64,000 nt of DNA, taken from positions 682,001 through 746,000 of the forward strand of contig NZ_CP032100.1 of assembly GCF_003544815.1 (NCBI RefSeq). The letters run 5' to 3'. Origin of the DNA: Arcobacter suis CECT 7833. Lineage in GTDB: Bacteria > Campylobacterota > Campylobacteria > Campylobacterales > Arcobacteraceae. Made by a program: the position numbers and the translations under genes. The notes under the pieces are model-generated. The model ran no database searches. It was not told the origin of the DNA and saw only the letters and a list, made by a program, of their open reading frames with translations. Below, one piece after another: positions 8,494 through 15,913 of the stretch (position 1 is its first letter; every line of letters begins with the position of its first letter).

Positions 8494-9525
8494 ATGGATA
8501 AGAAAAAACAACTACCTTTTAATTTAAATAATTTTTTATTAGCTTTAAGTTTTGCTTTTGATTTTAGAAAAAAAGACTTAGAAAATACAACATTGGGACA
8601 TTATAAAAGAGTAGCTTTTATGGCTTTACATTTAGGAATAAAACATAATCTTGAACCAAAACAACTTGCTGATTTATGCTCATATTCTTTGTGTTATGAT
8701 TTAGGAAAAAATAACTTAGAAAAACTTCCTTTTTTAGATGCAAATGAGACTTTAAATAATCCTTTATTTTTAGAAATTATTTCATTTGCAAGTGATTTAG
8801 ATAAAAGATTTTCTTTGGGAATTGATAATATTGAAAATAGAATAAATGCAAAAAAATTTATAGAAGAAAATAATCCTAAACTAAAAGAGATTTCAAATCA
8901 AGTAGGTTTTTGGTTGGATTTATTAAGTGAAAATGAAATTTTAATGTTTATTTATGCTTCTTTGCATGATTTTACGACTGTTTTAAATTTTGAAGAAGTT
9001 CTAAAAATTACAATAGTGTTTCATAAAATCGTAAATCCAAACTCAAAGTTTTTAGATTTTTGTGAAAAAATCACAAATGAATATGATTTTGAGCACAAAG
9101 ATAAACAGACTTTTTTAATAGCAGCTTCAATGCAAAACGTAGGAAAATTAACTATTCCTTTAAAAATATTAGACAAAGAAGAGCCACTAACTTCAAATGA
9201 ATATGAAATCATAAAAGCATATCCTCACTACTCAAAAAGGGTTTTATCAAATATCATGGGTTTTAATGACATTGCTGTTTGGGCTTCAAAAGTTCAAGAA
9301 AAAATCGATGGAAGCGGTTATCCAATAGGTTTAAAAGCAAAAGATTTGAGTTTAAAAGATAGACTAATGAATACTTTAAATATTTATCATGCCCTAAGGG
9401 AAGAAAAGATTTACAGAATTGCTTTTTCTCACAATGAAGCCATAAAAATTATGAAAAAAGAAGCAAAAGAGGGAAAAATAGATATTTCACTTGTGGAAGA
9501 TTTTGATAGAATTTTTAAAGACTAA
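8494..9525 (+). CDS. Degenerate HD-GYP-type protein with two HD-like halves
   Basis: A 343-residue cytoplasmic protein. The second half matches HD-GYP phosphodiesterases in layout (GKLTIPLKILDKEEPLTSNEYEII, then IDGSGYP at 271-277), but the metal-binding HD pair is QN (214-215) and other metal histidines are missing. The first half looks like another HD domain: H36, then YDLGK at 68-72 where HDIGK would be expected. So both halves appear to have lost catalytic metal ligands. HD-GYP enzymes cut cyclic di-GMP; this one is more likely a binding or scaffolding protein. That is inference. Confidence 0.75.
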   Translation: MDKKKQLPFNLNNFLLALSFAFDFRKKDLENTTLGHYKRVAFMALHLGIKHNLEPKQLADLCSYSLCYDLGKNNLEKLPFLDANETLNNPLFLEIISFASDLDKRFSLGIDNIENRINAKKFIEENNPKLKEISNQVGFWLDLLSENEILMFIYASLHDFTTVLNFEEVLKITIVFHKIVNPNSKFLDFCEKITNEYDFEHKDKQTFLIAASMQNVGKLTIPLKILDKEEPLTSNEYEIIKAYPHYSKRVLSNIMGFNDIAVWASKVQEKIDGSGYPIGLKAKDLSLKDRLMNTLNIYHALREEKIYRIAFSHNEAIKIMKKEAKEGKIDISLVEDFDRIFKD

Positions 9526-9527
9526 AC

Positions 9528-9558
9528 AAAAAAGAGAGTTAAAAAACTCTCTTTTTTT
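9528..9558. terminator. Bidirectional rho-independent terminator
   Basis: Stem AAAAAAGAGAGTT / AACTCTCTTTTTT with an AAAA loop. It lies between the convergent HD-GYP-like and rhodanese genes and has a T run on both strands, so it can serve both; it touches the rhodanese stop codon. Confidence 0.85.
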
Positions 9559-10231
9559 ATGGTTTAACAGTTGTTAATCCAAGACTTAACCAAGATTGCA
9601 TTCCACCTCTGTACCATTTTAGTTTTGCTTCTGGATAACCAATAGCAATTAGAGCTTTCATAGATTCAGGAGATTGTCCGCACCATGCTCCATTACAAAA
9701 CATTAAAATAGTTTTTGCATTTTTAAAATCATATTTACCATTTACTTTTTTTACGCCCAACATTTCCACATACTCTTCAAATTCATCAGGATATTGAGAT
9801 TGTTTTAAATAAATATAAGGAATATTTACAGCACTTGGGATTGTTTCATGATAAAACCAATTTTCAGTTCTTGAATCAACCAACATCATATTTGTATTGT
9901 TTTTTGCTTTTTCTATAAAATCTAAAACTTCAACTTCACCAAAAGTTTCAACTTTATCAGAATATTTTATAGGAGAAATTTTTCCCATATAAGTTACAAA
10001 GGCTCTTTTACAATCAGCACTTACAGAATCAGCAGCTTGTCCGTTTCCACCATAAACAACTTTTGGATCAAAACCTACATCTTTACAACTATCATTTTTT
10101 TCTCTTTTTACAACGATTGTTTTTTCTTCATCTTTTGAGTTTTTGTATTTAACTTCAACTCCATCATTTTGTAAATCAACCGCGAAAAGTGAGGCACTTA
10201 ATACGAAACTTCCTAATATTATTTTTAACAT
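9557..10231 (-). CDS. Secreted rhodanese-domain protein
   Basis: A 224-residue exported protein with a signal peptide (1-17) and a single rhodanese domain in residues about 95-224. The active loop holds cysteine C179 in CNGAWCGQS (C184 also present), with the upstream VDSRTENWFYHETIPSAVNIPY signature. Rhodaneses carry sulfur as persulfide or bind related anions. Mature residues 25-85 have two further cysteines (C49, C74) that may form a disulfide. A role in periplasmic sulfur chemistry is plausible given the nearby sox genes, though it is a separate transcript. Confidence 0.85.
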   Translation of the reverse strand: MLKIILGSFVLSASLFAVDLQNDGVEVKYKNSKDEEKTIVVKREKNDSCKDVGFDPKVVYGGNGQAADSVSADCKRAFVTYMGKISPIKYSDKVETFGEVEVLDFIEKAKNNTNMMLVDSRTENWFYHETIPSAVNIPYIYLKQSQYPDEFEEYVEMLGVKKVNGKYDFKNAKTILMFCNGAWCGQSPESMKALIAIGYPEAKLKWYRGGMQSWLSLGLTTVKP

Positions 10232-10360
10232 TTTCTCTCCTTAATATTTAAAATAAATTGTATTAAGATTATAACACAGCTATTAAAAAAATTAATAATT
10301 CTGCCGTGAAAAATAACTTTTTTAAAATAGCTCAAAATAACATCATAAGATAAAACTAGA

Positions 10361-10366
10361 TATAAT
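10361..10366 (+). promoter_or_regulatory. Likely valS promoter -10 element
   Basis: TATAAT at consensus, 33 bases before the valS ATG, in the short gap after the divergent rhodanese gene. No strong -35 is visible, as is common in Campylobacterota. Confidence 0.5.
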
Positions 10367-10398
10367 CGCGTATATTATAGAAAAACATAGGATTTTTA

Positions 10399-13062
10399 AT
10401 GAGCGAAAAATACGAACCATCACAAGTAGAAGATAGTTTTTATAAGATTTGGGAAGAAAGAGGTTATTTTGAAATAGATGGAAATAAATCTATTCAAGAA
10501 GCAGATGCAAACGGAAAACAAAAAACATTTTCAATCATGATGCCACCTCCAAATGTAACGGGAAGTTTACATATTGGTCATGCCTTAACATTTACATTAC
10601 AAGATATTATTACTAGATACAAAAGAATGGATGGGTTTAAAACTCTTTGGCAACCAGGAACTGACCATGCAGGAATTGCAACTCAAAATGTTGTTGAAAA
10701 ACAATTATTAGCAGAAGGTACAACAAAAGAAGAAATCGGAAGAGAAAAATTTCTTGAAAGAGCTTGGCTTCAAAAAGAGACTTCAGGTGGAAACATAGTT
10801 CATCAAATGAGAAAATTAGGTGTTACTCCAGCTTGGAAAAGAGAAAGATTTACGATGGATGAGGGATTAAAAGAGGCTGTAAAAGAGGCTTTTATCTCTT
10901 TATACAACGAAGGTCATATCACTCAAAATAACTACATGGTAAACTGGTGTACACACGATGGTGCATTATCAGACATCGAAGTTGAACATGAAGAAGTAAA
11001 CGGTAAGTTTTACCATATGATTTACAAATTTGCAGATGGAAGTGGTGAACTTCAAGTGGCAACTACAAGACCTGAAACATATTTTGGGGATACTGCAATC
11101 ATGGTTCATCCAGACGATGAGAGATATAAATCAATTGTTGGGAAAGAAGTATTATTACCTTTAACGACACGAAAAATCAAAGTTATTACAGATTCTCATG
11201 TTGATATGGAGTTTGGAACAGGTGTTGTAAAAGTAACTCCTGCACACGACCAAAACGACTATGAAGTTGGGAAAAGACACGATTTAGAGTTTATCAAAGT
11301 ATTTGATGAAAAAGGTATTTTAAATGAATACTGTGGGGAGTTTGCTGGACTTGAAAGATTAGAAGCTAGACCAATTATCGTAAAAGCTTTAGAAGCTCAG
11401 GGATATATTGTAAAAATTGAAGAGCATATTCACCAAGTAGGGCATTGTTACAGATGTAAAAATATTGTTGAACCATTTATCTCTCAACAATGGTTTTTAA
11501 GTTCAGAAATGGCTCAAGAATCAATCAGAAAAACAAAAGAAACTACAAAAGAAAGAGCTGCTTCTGGTGAGCATAATGGAACACTTTTCCACCCAGCACA
11601 TTGGATAAATTCATATACAGCTTGGATGGATGAGTTAAGACCTTGGTGTATTTCAAGACAACTTTGGTGGGGACATAGAATTCCTGTGTTTACTTGTGAG
11701 GCTTGCGACCATCAATGGGCTGATAAAGCAGATGAACCAGAGAAATGTCCAAAATGTGGAGGAAAACATTATACTCAAGATCCAGATGTTTTAGATACTT
11801 GGTTCTCTTCAGCTCTTTGGGCTATGTCACCATTAGGTTGGGGAAATAATGGAAAATTAGAAGAGTTATATAACTCAACAGATGAAGCTGATTTTTATCC
11901 AAATTCATTGCTAATCACTGGTTTTGATATTATGTTTTTCTGGGTAGCTAGAATGATGATGATGGGTGAACACTTCAAAAAACAATTACCATTTGAAGAT
12001 ATTTATATGCACGCATTGGTTCGTGATGAACATGGTGCAAAAATGTCAAAATCAAAAGGAAATGTAATTGATCCACTTGATATGGTAAATGAGCATAGTG
12101 CTGATATTATCAGATTTACACTAGCATATTTATGTGTTCAAGGAAGAGACATAAAACTAGGTGCAAAAAACCTAGAGCAATTTAGAAACTTTACAAATAA
12201 ACTTTATAATGCAAGTAATTTTTTACAGTTAAATGTGGAAACTTTCCCTGATTTAAAAGATATTACGATTAAAACACCACTTGGTCTTTATATGCAAAGT
12301 AAATTAAGTGATGCAGTTGATGAGTTAAGAAATGCTCTTGAAACTTACAAATTCAACGAATCAGCATCTATTTTATATAAATTCGTATGGAATGAATTCT
12401 GCGACTGGGGAATTGAATATGCAAAAGCTAGTAAAGATTCAGTAATAGAACTTGGAGCAATTTTCAAAGAAACACTTAAAATGGTATCTCCATTTATGCC
12501 ATTTATTTCTGATTATTTATATCATAAATTAAGTGGAACAACACTTGAAGATGGTGATTCAATAATGATTATGAATTTCCCAAAAAACATAGCAAAAAAT
12601 CAAAAAATTGAAGATATGTTTGCAATCATCGAAGAGGCAATTACAGCTATAAGAAGAGCAAAAGTTATCATAGATATGGGTAACTCAAAAATCGCAAAAG
12701 CGTATTTAAAAATCAATAAAAATATTGATAATGAAATGGCAAAACCATTTATAGAAAAATTAGCAAAAGTAGAAAATATCGAGTTTGTAACAGCAAAAGT
12801 AGAGAACTCAATCACAGATGTAAGTGATAATTTAGAAGTTTATATTCCAACTGGTGAAATTGATATGACACCAATTATAAACAAACTTACAAAACAACAA
12901 GAAAAATTAGAAAAAGAGATAGCAAAATTATCTGGAATGCTAAATAATGAAAGATTTGTAGCAAATGCACCAGCAAATGTATTAGAAGAAAATAGAGCAG
13001 GGTTGGCAAGTGCTGAAGATAAATTAGCTAAGGTTGTAGCTGAACTTAAATCTTTGAGTTAA
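10399..13062 (+). CDS. valS: Valyl-tRNA synthetase
   Basis: Charges tRNA-Val with valine in the cytoplasm. The 887-residue class I synthetase has HIGH at 58-61 (in PPPNVTGSLHIGH), the editing domain (ATTRPETYFGDTAIMVHPDD, GTGVVKVTPAHD), a zinc-type cysteine cluster (CEACDHQW...CPKCGG), KMSKS at 548-552, and a C-terminal coiled-coil arm (KLTKQQEKLEKEIAKL) characteristic of ValS. Length is normal. A terminator follows directly. Confidence 0.98.
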   Translation: MSEKYEPSQVEDSFYKIWEERGYFEIDGNKSIQEADANGKQKTFSIMMPPPNVTGSLHIGHALTFTLQDIITRYKRMDGFKTLWQPGTDHAGIATQNVVEKQLLAEGTTKEEIGREKFLERAWLQKETSGGNIVHQMRKLGVTPAWKRERFTMDEGLKEAVKEAFISLYNEGHITQNNYMVNWCTHDGALSDIEVEHEEVNGKFYHMIYKFADGSGELQVATTRPETYFGDTAIMVHPDDERYKSIVGKEVLLPLTTRKIKVITDSHVDMEFGTGVVKVTPAHDQNDYEVGKRHDLEFIKVFDEKGILNEYCGEFAGLERLEARPIIVKALEAQGYIVKIEEHIHQVGHCYRCKNIVEPFISQQWFLSSEMAQESIRKTKETTKERAASGEHNGTLFHPAHWINSYTAWMDELRPWCISRQLWWGHRIPVFTCEACDHQWADKADEPEKCPKCGGKHYTQDPDVLDTWFSSALWAMSPLGWGNNGKLEELYNSTDEADFYPNSLLITGFDIMFFWVARMMMMGEHFKKQLPFEDIYMHALVRDEHGAKMSKSKGNVIDPLDMVNEHSADIIRFTLAYLCVQGRDIKLGAKNLEQFRNFTNKLYNASNFLQLNVETFPDLKDITIKTPLGLYMQSKLSDAVDELRNALETYKFNESASILYKFVWNEFCDWGIEYAKASKDSVIELGAIFKETLKMVSPFMPFISDYLYHKLSGTTLEDGDSIMIMNFPKNIAKNQKIEDMFAIIEEAITAIRRAKVIIDMGNSKIAKAYLKINKNIDNEMAKPFIEKLAKVENIEFVTAKVENSITDVSDNLEVYIPTGEIDMTPIINKLTKQQEKLEKEIAKLSGMLNNERFVANAPANVLEENRAGLASAEDKLAKVVAELKSLS

Positions 13063-13085
13063 GAAGAGTTTAGTTAGTTTTTGAT

Positions 13086-13120
13086 AAAAGCCCTGTCAGT
13101 TTTGATGGGGCTTTTTATTT
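13086..13120 (+). terminator. Rho-independent terminator of valS
   Basis: Stem AAAAGCCC / GGGCTTTT with a 14-base loop and a T-rich tail, 24 bases after the valS stop. Confidence 0.85.
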
Positions 13121-13150
13121 TATAATAAAATTTTTAATAAAGAGGATTAT

Positions 13151-13645
13151 ATGAAAGAATATTTACCAATTATAGCTCCAGTAATTGCTGGTTTATTTTC
13201 ACTAGGTGCCATAATATTTACATGGATATTTAAAAAATCTTTTGAAAAACAATTGAGAAAAATTTCTGAACATGACGAATTAAAAAATTTATATATTAAA
13301 ACTTATGAAATGATTGAAGAATTAATTAAAGGGACTATTAATCGTAAAGAAAATAATCTAAATTCACAATTTAGTAAATTAACTGCTGAAATTAATATGT
13401 TAGCTTCAACTGAAATTATAGAAAAGTATAAGTTGGTGATAGATTTATATGAAAAATGGGCTGATTTATTTATAAAAGCCTATCCTCCTTCTGCAAATGG
13501 GTATAAAATTGTATATTCTAAATCAATGGATTCAACATTAAAATATAAAGAGCCAGCAAAAAATGCTTATGAAATATTATATAAAGAATATGAATGTTTA
13601 CATGAACTTATGCGTTTAGAAATAAAAAAGAATAAATTAAAATAA
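13151..13645 (+). CDS. Membrane-anchored hypothetical protein
   Basis: A 164-residue protein of no family I recognise. Residues 7-28 form one hydrophobic membrane segment; the rest is charged, helical and probably cytoplasmic (positive residues follow the segment). GAGGA ribosome binding site. It stands between the valS terminator and a decayed tetR remnant, so it may be part of a poorly conserved region. Confidence 0.65.
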   Translation: MKEYLPIIAPVIAGLFSLGAIIFTWIFKKSFEKQLRKISEHDELKNLYIKTYEMIEELIKGTINRKENNLNSQFSKLTAEINMLASTEIIEKYKLVIDLYEKWADLFIKAYPPSANGYKIVYSKSMDSTLKYKEPAKNAYEILYKEYECLHELMRLEIKKNKLK

Positions 13646-13665
13646 AAAATATAAAAGTTTTCTTG

Positions 13666-13687
13666 TTCCCATCGTCCTCGATGGGAA
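13666..13687. repeat. REP-like palindrome
   Basis: Perfect 9-base inverted repeat TTCCCATCG / CGATGGGAA with the four-base loop TCCT, in a locally GC-richer patch of an AT-rich region. The GTTCCCA...TGGGAA pattern resembles extragenic palindromes found in many Proteobacteria. It has no T run on either side, so it is not a simple terminator. Confidence 0.6.
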
Positions 13688-13765
13688 TACATACTACAAA
13701 ACTATTTTTTCTAAAAGTATAAAAGTCATTACTTCTTCTTGCTTTATATGGACAAAGTAAGCTAA

Positions 13766-13948
13766 ACTTCAAGTGATGATGAAATACAAAAATGTAATTT
13801 TCATCCAAATTCAAAAAATTTAGCAAAATCTTTATGTGCAACAGCCGATGGAATGTTTTTATTATCAGTTAAGATAGAAAATTATGATTTAAAAACAGAA
13901 TTAACAAATTACTTTTTAGAGATTGAAAAGTTATCAAAAATAAATTAA
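13766..13948 (+). pseudogene. C-terminal remnant of a TetR-family regulator
   Basis: An open frame of 60 codons without any start codon at its beginning encodes a sequence ending ...LAKSLCATADGMFLLSVKIEN... to the stop at 13946-13948. The LA..L.A.ADGMFLL pattern followed by an amphipathic helix is typical of the C-terminal end of TetR regulators, which often control an adjacent efflux pump. No DNA-binding domain is found upstream; the preceding sequence has a REP-like palindrome and stops. I read this as the leftover of the MATE pump's former repressor. Confidence 0.6.
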
Positions 13949-13958
13949 AAGAAATTAT

Positions 13959-15287
13959 ATGAACGTTACAAAAGATAAAATATCATCGGTTTTTTTCCAA
14001 TATTCAATACCTGCTGTATTAGGAATGTTGGCTATTTCATCAGCAAATATTGTTGATGGATTTTTTATAGGAAATTATGTAGGTGATTTTGGACTTGCGG
14101 CAATTAATATAACTTTTCCTATTTTCTCTTTACTATTTGGATTTGCCTTAATGTTGGCAATTGGTAGCAGTGTTGTATCTGGAAAACTAATTGGTCAAGG
14201 AGATATTAAAAATGCTTCTATTATTTTTAGTAAAACTATGGTTTGTATCACTCTTTTTAGTTTTATAACTTGCACACTTTTATTTTTAAATATAGAGACT
14301 ATTTTGCATCTTTTTGGAGCGGATGAAAACTTGACAAAAATTGCAATAGAGTATTTATCTGTTATATTAATTTTTATTCCTTTTTTGATGATAGGAGTAG
14401 TTTTAGATTATTTTGTAAGAGTTGATAATAGACCAAATCTCGCTTTCATAGCTTTACTTTCAAGTGCCCTTATAAATGTAATATTAGATTGGTTTTTGAT
14501 TGTATATTTGCAAAAAGGTATTTTTGGAGCAGCCTTAGCAACTGGTATTTCTCAACTGGCTTTAATATTTATTTTACTACCTCATTTTTTTTCAAAAAAA
14601 GCAACACTTAAATTTGTAAAACCAATAGGAAGTTATATTCAAATAATAAAAGCTTCTTACAATGGAGCTTCTGAGTTTGTAAATGAAATTTCTGTAGGAA
14701 TAACAACTTTGATTTTTAACTATGTGATGATAAAAAATTTTGATATAGAAGGAATTGCAGCATTTACAGTTATCAATTATCTTTTATTGATTGGAATAAT
14801 GATAAGTTTTGGAATAAGTGATTCTTTACAACCAATTATTAGTAAAAATTTTGGAGCAAAAGAAAATAAAAGAATAGAAGAGTTTTTAAAATTAGCTTTT
14901 ATAACTACAGGAGTGGTTGGTGTTGTAATGATATTGTTAATTATATTTACCCCAAATACACTTGCGAATATTTTTTTAGAAGATACAAATTATAAAACAA
15001 AACAAATAGTTCTGAGTTTTGCCACATTTATTTGGATAGCTTTTCTTTTTGATGGAGTTAATCTTGTAATTTCAGCTTATTTTACTGCAATTCATAAGCC
15101 TTTACATTCAATGATTATTGCAGTATCAAGAAGTTTTATTTTCCCTATATTTTTTATATTTACTTTACCATTTTTCTTTGATTTAAATGGAATATTTATG
15201 GCAATACCAATGGCAGAATTTGTTACTTTTATAATTTCAGTGATTTTATATAGAAAATTTAGCCCTAAAAAAATAATTCATTTATGA
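13959..15287 (+). CDS. MATE family efflux transporter
   Basis: A 442-residue inner-membrane protein with about 12 membrane segments and the two-fold repeat of MATE proteins, starting with FFQYSIPAVLGMLAISSANIVDG, the usual N-terminal motif. These transporters export drugs or toxins using Na+ or H+ gradients. It begins 10 bases after a decayed tetR fragment, so it may have lost its local repressor. Substrate cannot be inferred. Confidence 0.9.
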   Translation: MNVTKDKISSVFFQYSIPAVLGMLAISSANIVDGFFIGNYVGDFGLAAINITFPIFSLLFGFALMLAIGSSVVSGKLIGQGDIKNASIIFSKTMVCITLFSFITCTLLFLNIETILHLFGADENLTKIAIEYLSVILIFIPFLMIGVVLDYFVRVDNRPNLAFIALLSSALINVILDWFLIVYLQKGIFGAALATGISQLALIFILLPHFFSKKATLKFVKPIGSYIQIIKASYNGASEFVNEISVGITTLIFNYVMIKNFDIEGIAAFTVINYLLLIGIMISFGISDSLQPIISKNFGAKENKRIEEFLKLAFITTGVVGVVMILLIIFTPNTLANIFLEDTNYKTKQIVLSFATFIWIAFLFDGVNLVISAYFTAIHKPLHSMIIAVSRSFIFPIFFIFTLPFFFDLNGIFMAIPMAEFVTFIISVILYRKFSPKKIIHL

Positions 15288-15309
15288 ATAAAAAAACAAA
15301 AAGATAACT

Positions 15310-15438
15310 ATGGATGCAATCATCAAATAGGCAGAATTTATCCCTTCTTTATTTAAAATCAAGAAAAAGCACTTATTCAGATACAATGAATATAAGATTA
15401 TAGACATGTGGCAGAAAGCTGCTAGATTTATTTGCTAA
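15310..15438 (+). pseudogene. Possible remnant of a small gene (stop after 6 codons)
   Basis: An ATG at 15310 opens a frame that meets TAG at 15328-15330 and then continues open for 35 codons to TAA at 15436-15438. The downstream peptide (AEFIPSLFKIKKKHLFRYN, then IIDMWQKAARFIC) has protein-like composition. I do not recognise it. It could equally be untranslated DNA. Confidence 0.25.
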
Positions 15439-15461
15439 ATTATAGTGATAGGAGAAGTGAA

Positions 15462-15608
15462 ATGCTTGAAACTATTGTACTTATTTTGGTTGTTCTATGG
15501 ATTTTAGGACTAGTTACTTCAACTACTATGGGTGGATTAATTCATATTTTATTAGTTGTTGCAATTATAGTGGTTTTAATCCGTATTATTAGAGGCCAAC
15601 GACTATAA
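15462..15608 (+). CDS. Small lmo0937-family membrane protein
   Basis: A 48-residue protein made almost wholly of two hydrophobic segments with the family layout: MLETIVLILVVLWILGL, a short TTMGGLIH turn, then LLVVAIIVVLIRIIRGQ. This matches the tiny lmo0937/DUF5670-type membrane proteins, often linked with stress responses. GGAGAAG ribosome binding site seven bases before the ATG. It is followed 24 bases later by another small membrane protein, likely in the same transcript. Confidence 0.8.
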   Translation: MLETIVLILVVLWILGLVTSTTMGGLIHILLVVAIIVVLIRIIRGQRL

Positions 15609-15632
15609 AGATATTTAAAAAAGGAAGATAAA

Positions 15633-15854
15633 ATGATGCTAACAAAAATAATAGCAATTTTACTAGTTGCAATAGGTGTTATAGGACTTGTATATGGAAA
15701 TATCAGTTACACAAAAGAGGTTCAAAACACTCAAATAGGACCAGTTGAATTATCTATCAAAGATAAAGAAACAATTAATATTCCTATTTGGGCTGGAGTT
15801 GGTTCGATTGTAGTTGGAAGTATGCTTTTACTTATTGGAAGAAGAAAATTATAA
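15633..15854 (+). CDS. Small two-helix membrane protein
   Basis: A 73-residue protein with membrane segments at about 4-23 and 51-68, separated by a charged loop (YTKEVQNTQIGPVELSIKD) with a conserved-looking NIPIWAGVGSIVVG start to the second helix. Such proteins are annotated as hypothetical; function unknown. It follows the lmo0937-family gene with a good AAGGAAG site and ends in a terminator. Confidence 0.75.
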   Translation: MMLTKIIAILLVAIGVIGLVYGNISYTKEVQNTQIGPVELSIKDKETINIPIWAGVGSIVVGSMLLLIGRRKL

Positions 15855-15872
15855 ACTTATAGTTTATAAAAT

Positions 15873-15904
15873 AAAAAATCCCATAGAATAATGGGATTTT
15901 TTTT
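15873..15904. terminator. Bidirectional rho-independent terminator
   Basis: Perfect 12-base stem AAAAAATCCCAT / ATGGGATTTTTT with a 6-base loop and a T run on both strands, between the small membrane protein genes and the convergent lapD-like gene. Confidence 0.9.
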
Positions 15905-15913
15905 TAGCTATAT

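Noticed and set aside
15288-15461. tRNA-like or riboswitch element between the MATE gene and the tiny membrane proteins
   Set aside because: No cloverleaf or conserved aptamer pattern could be drawn; only the possible broken frame is visible.
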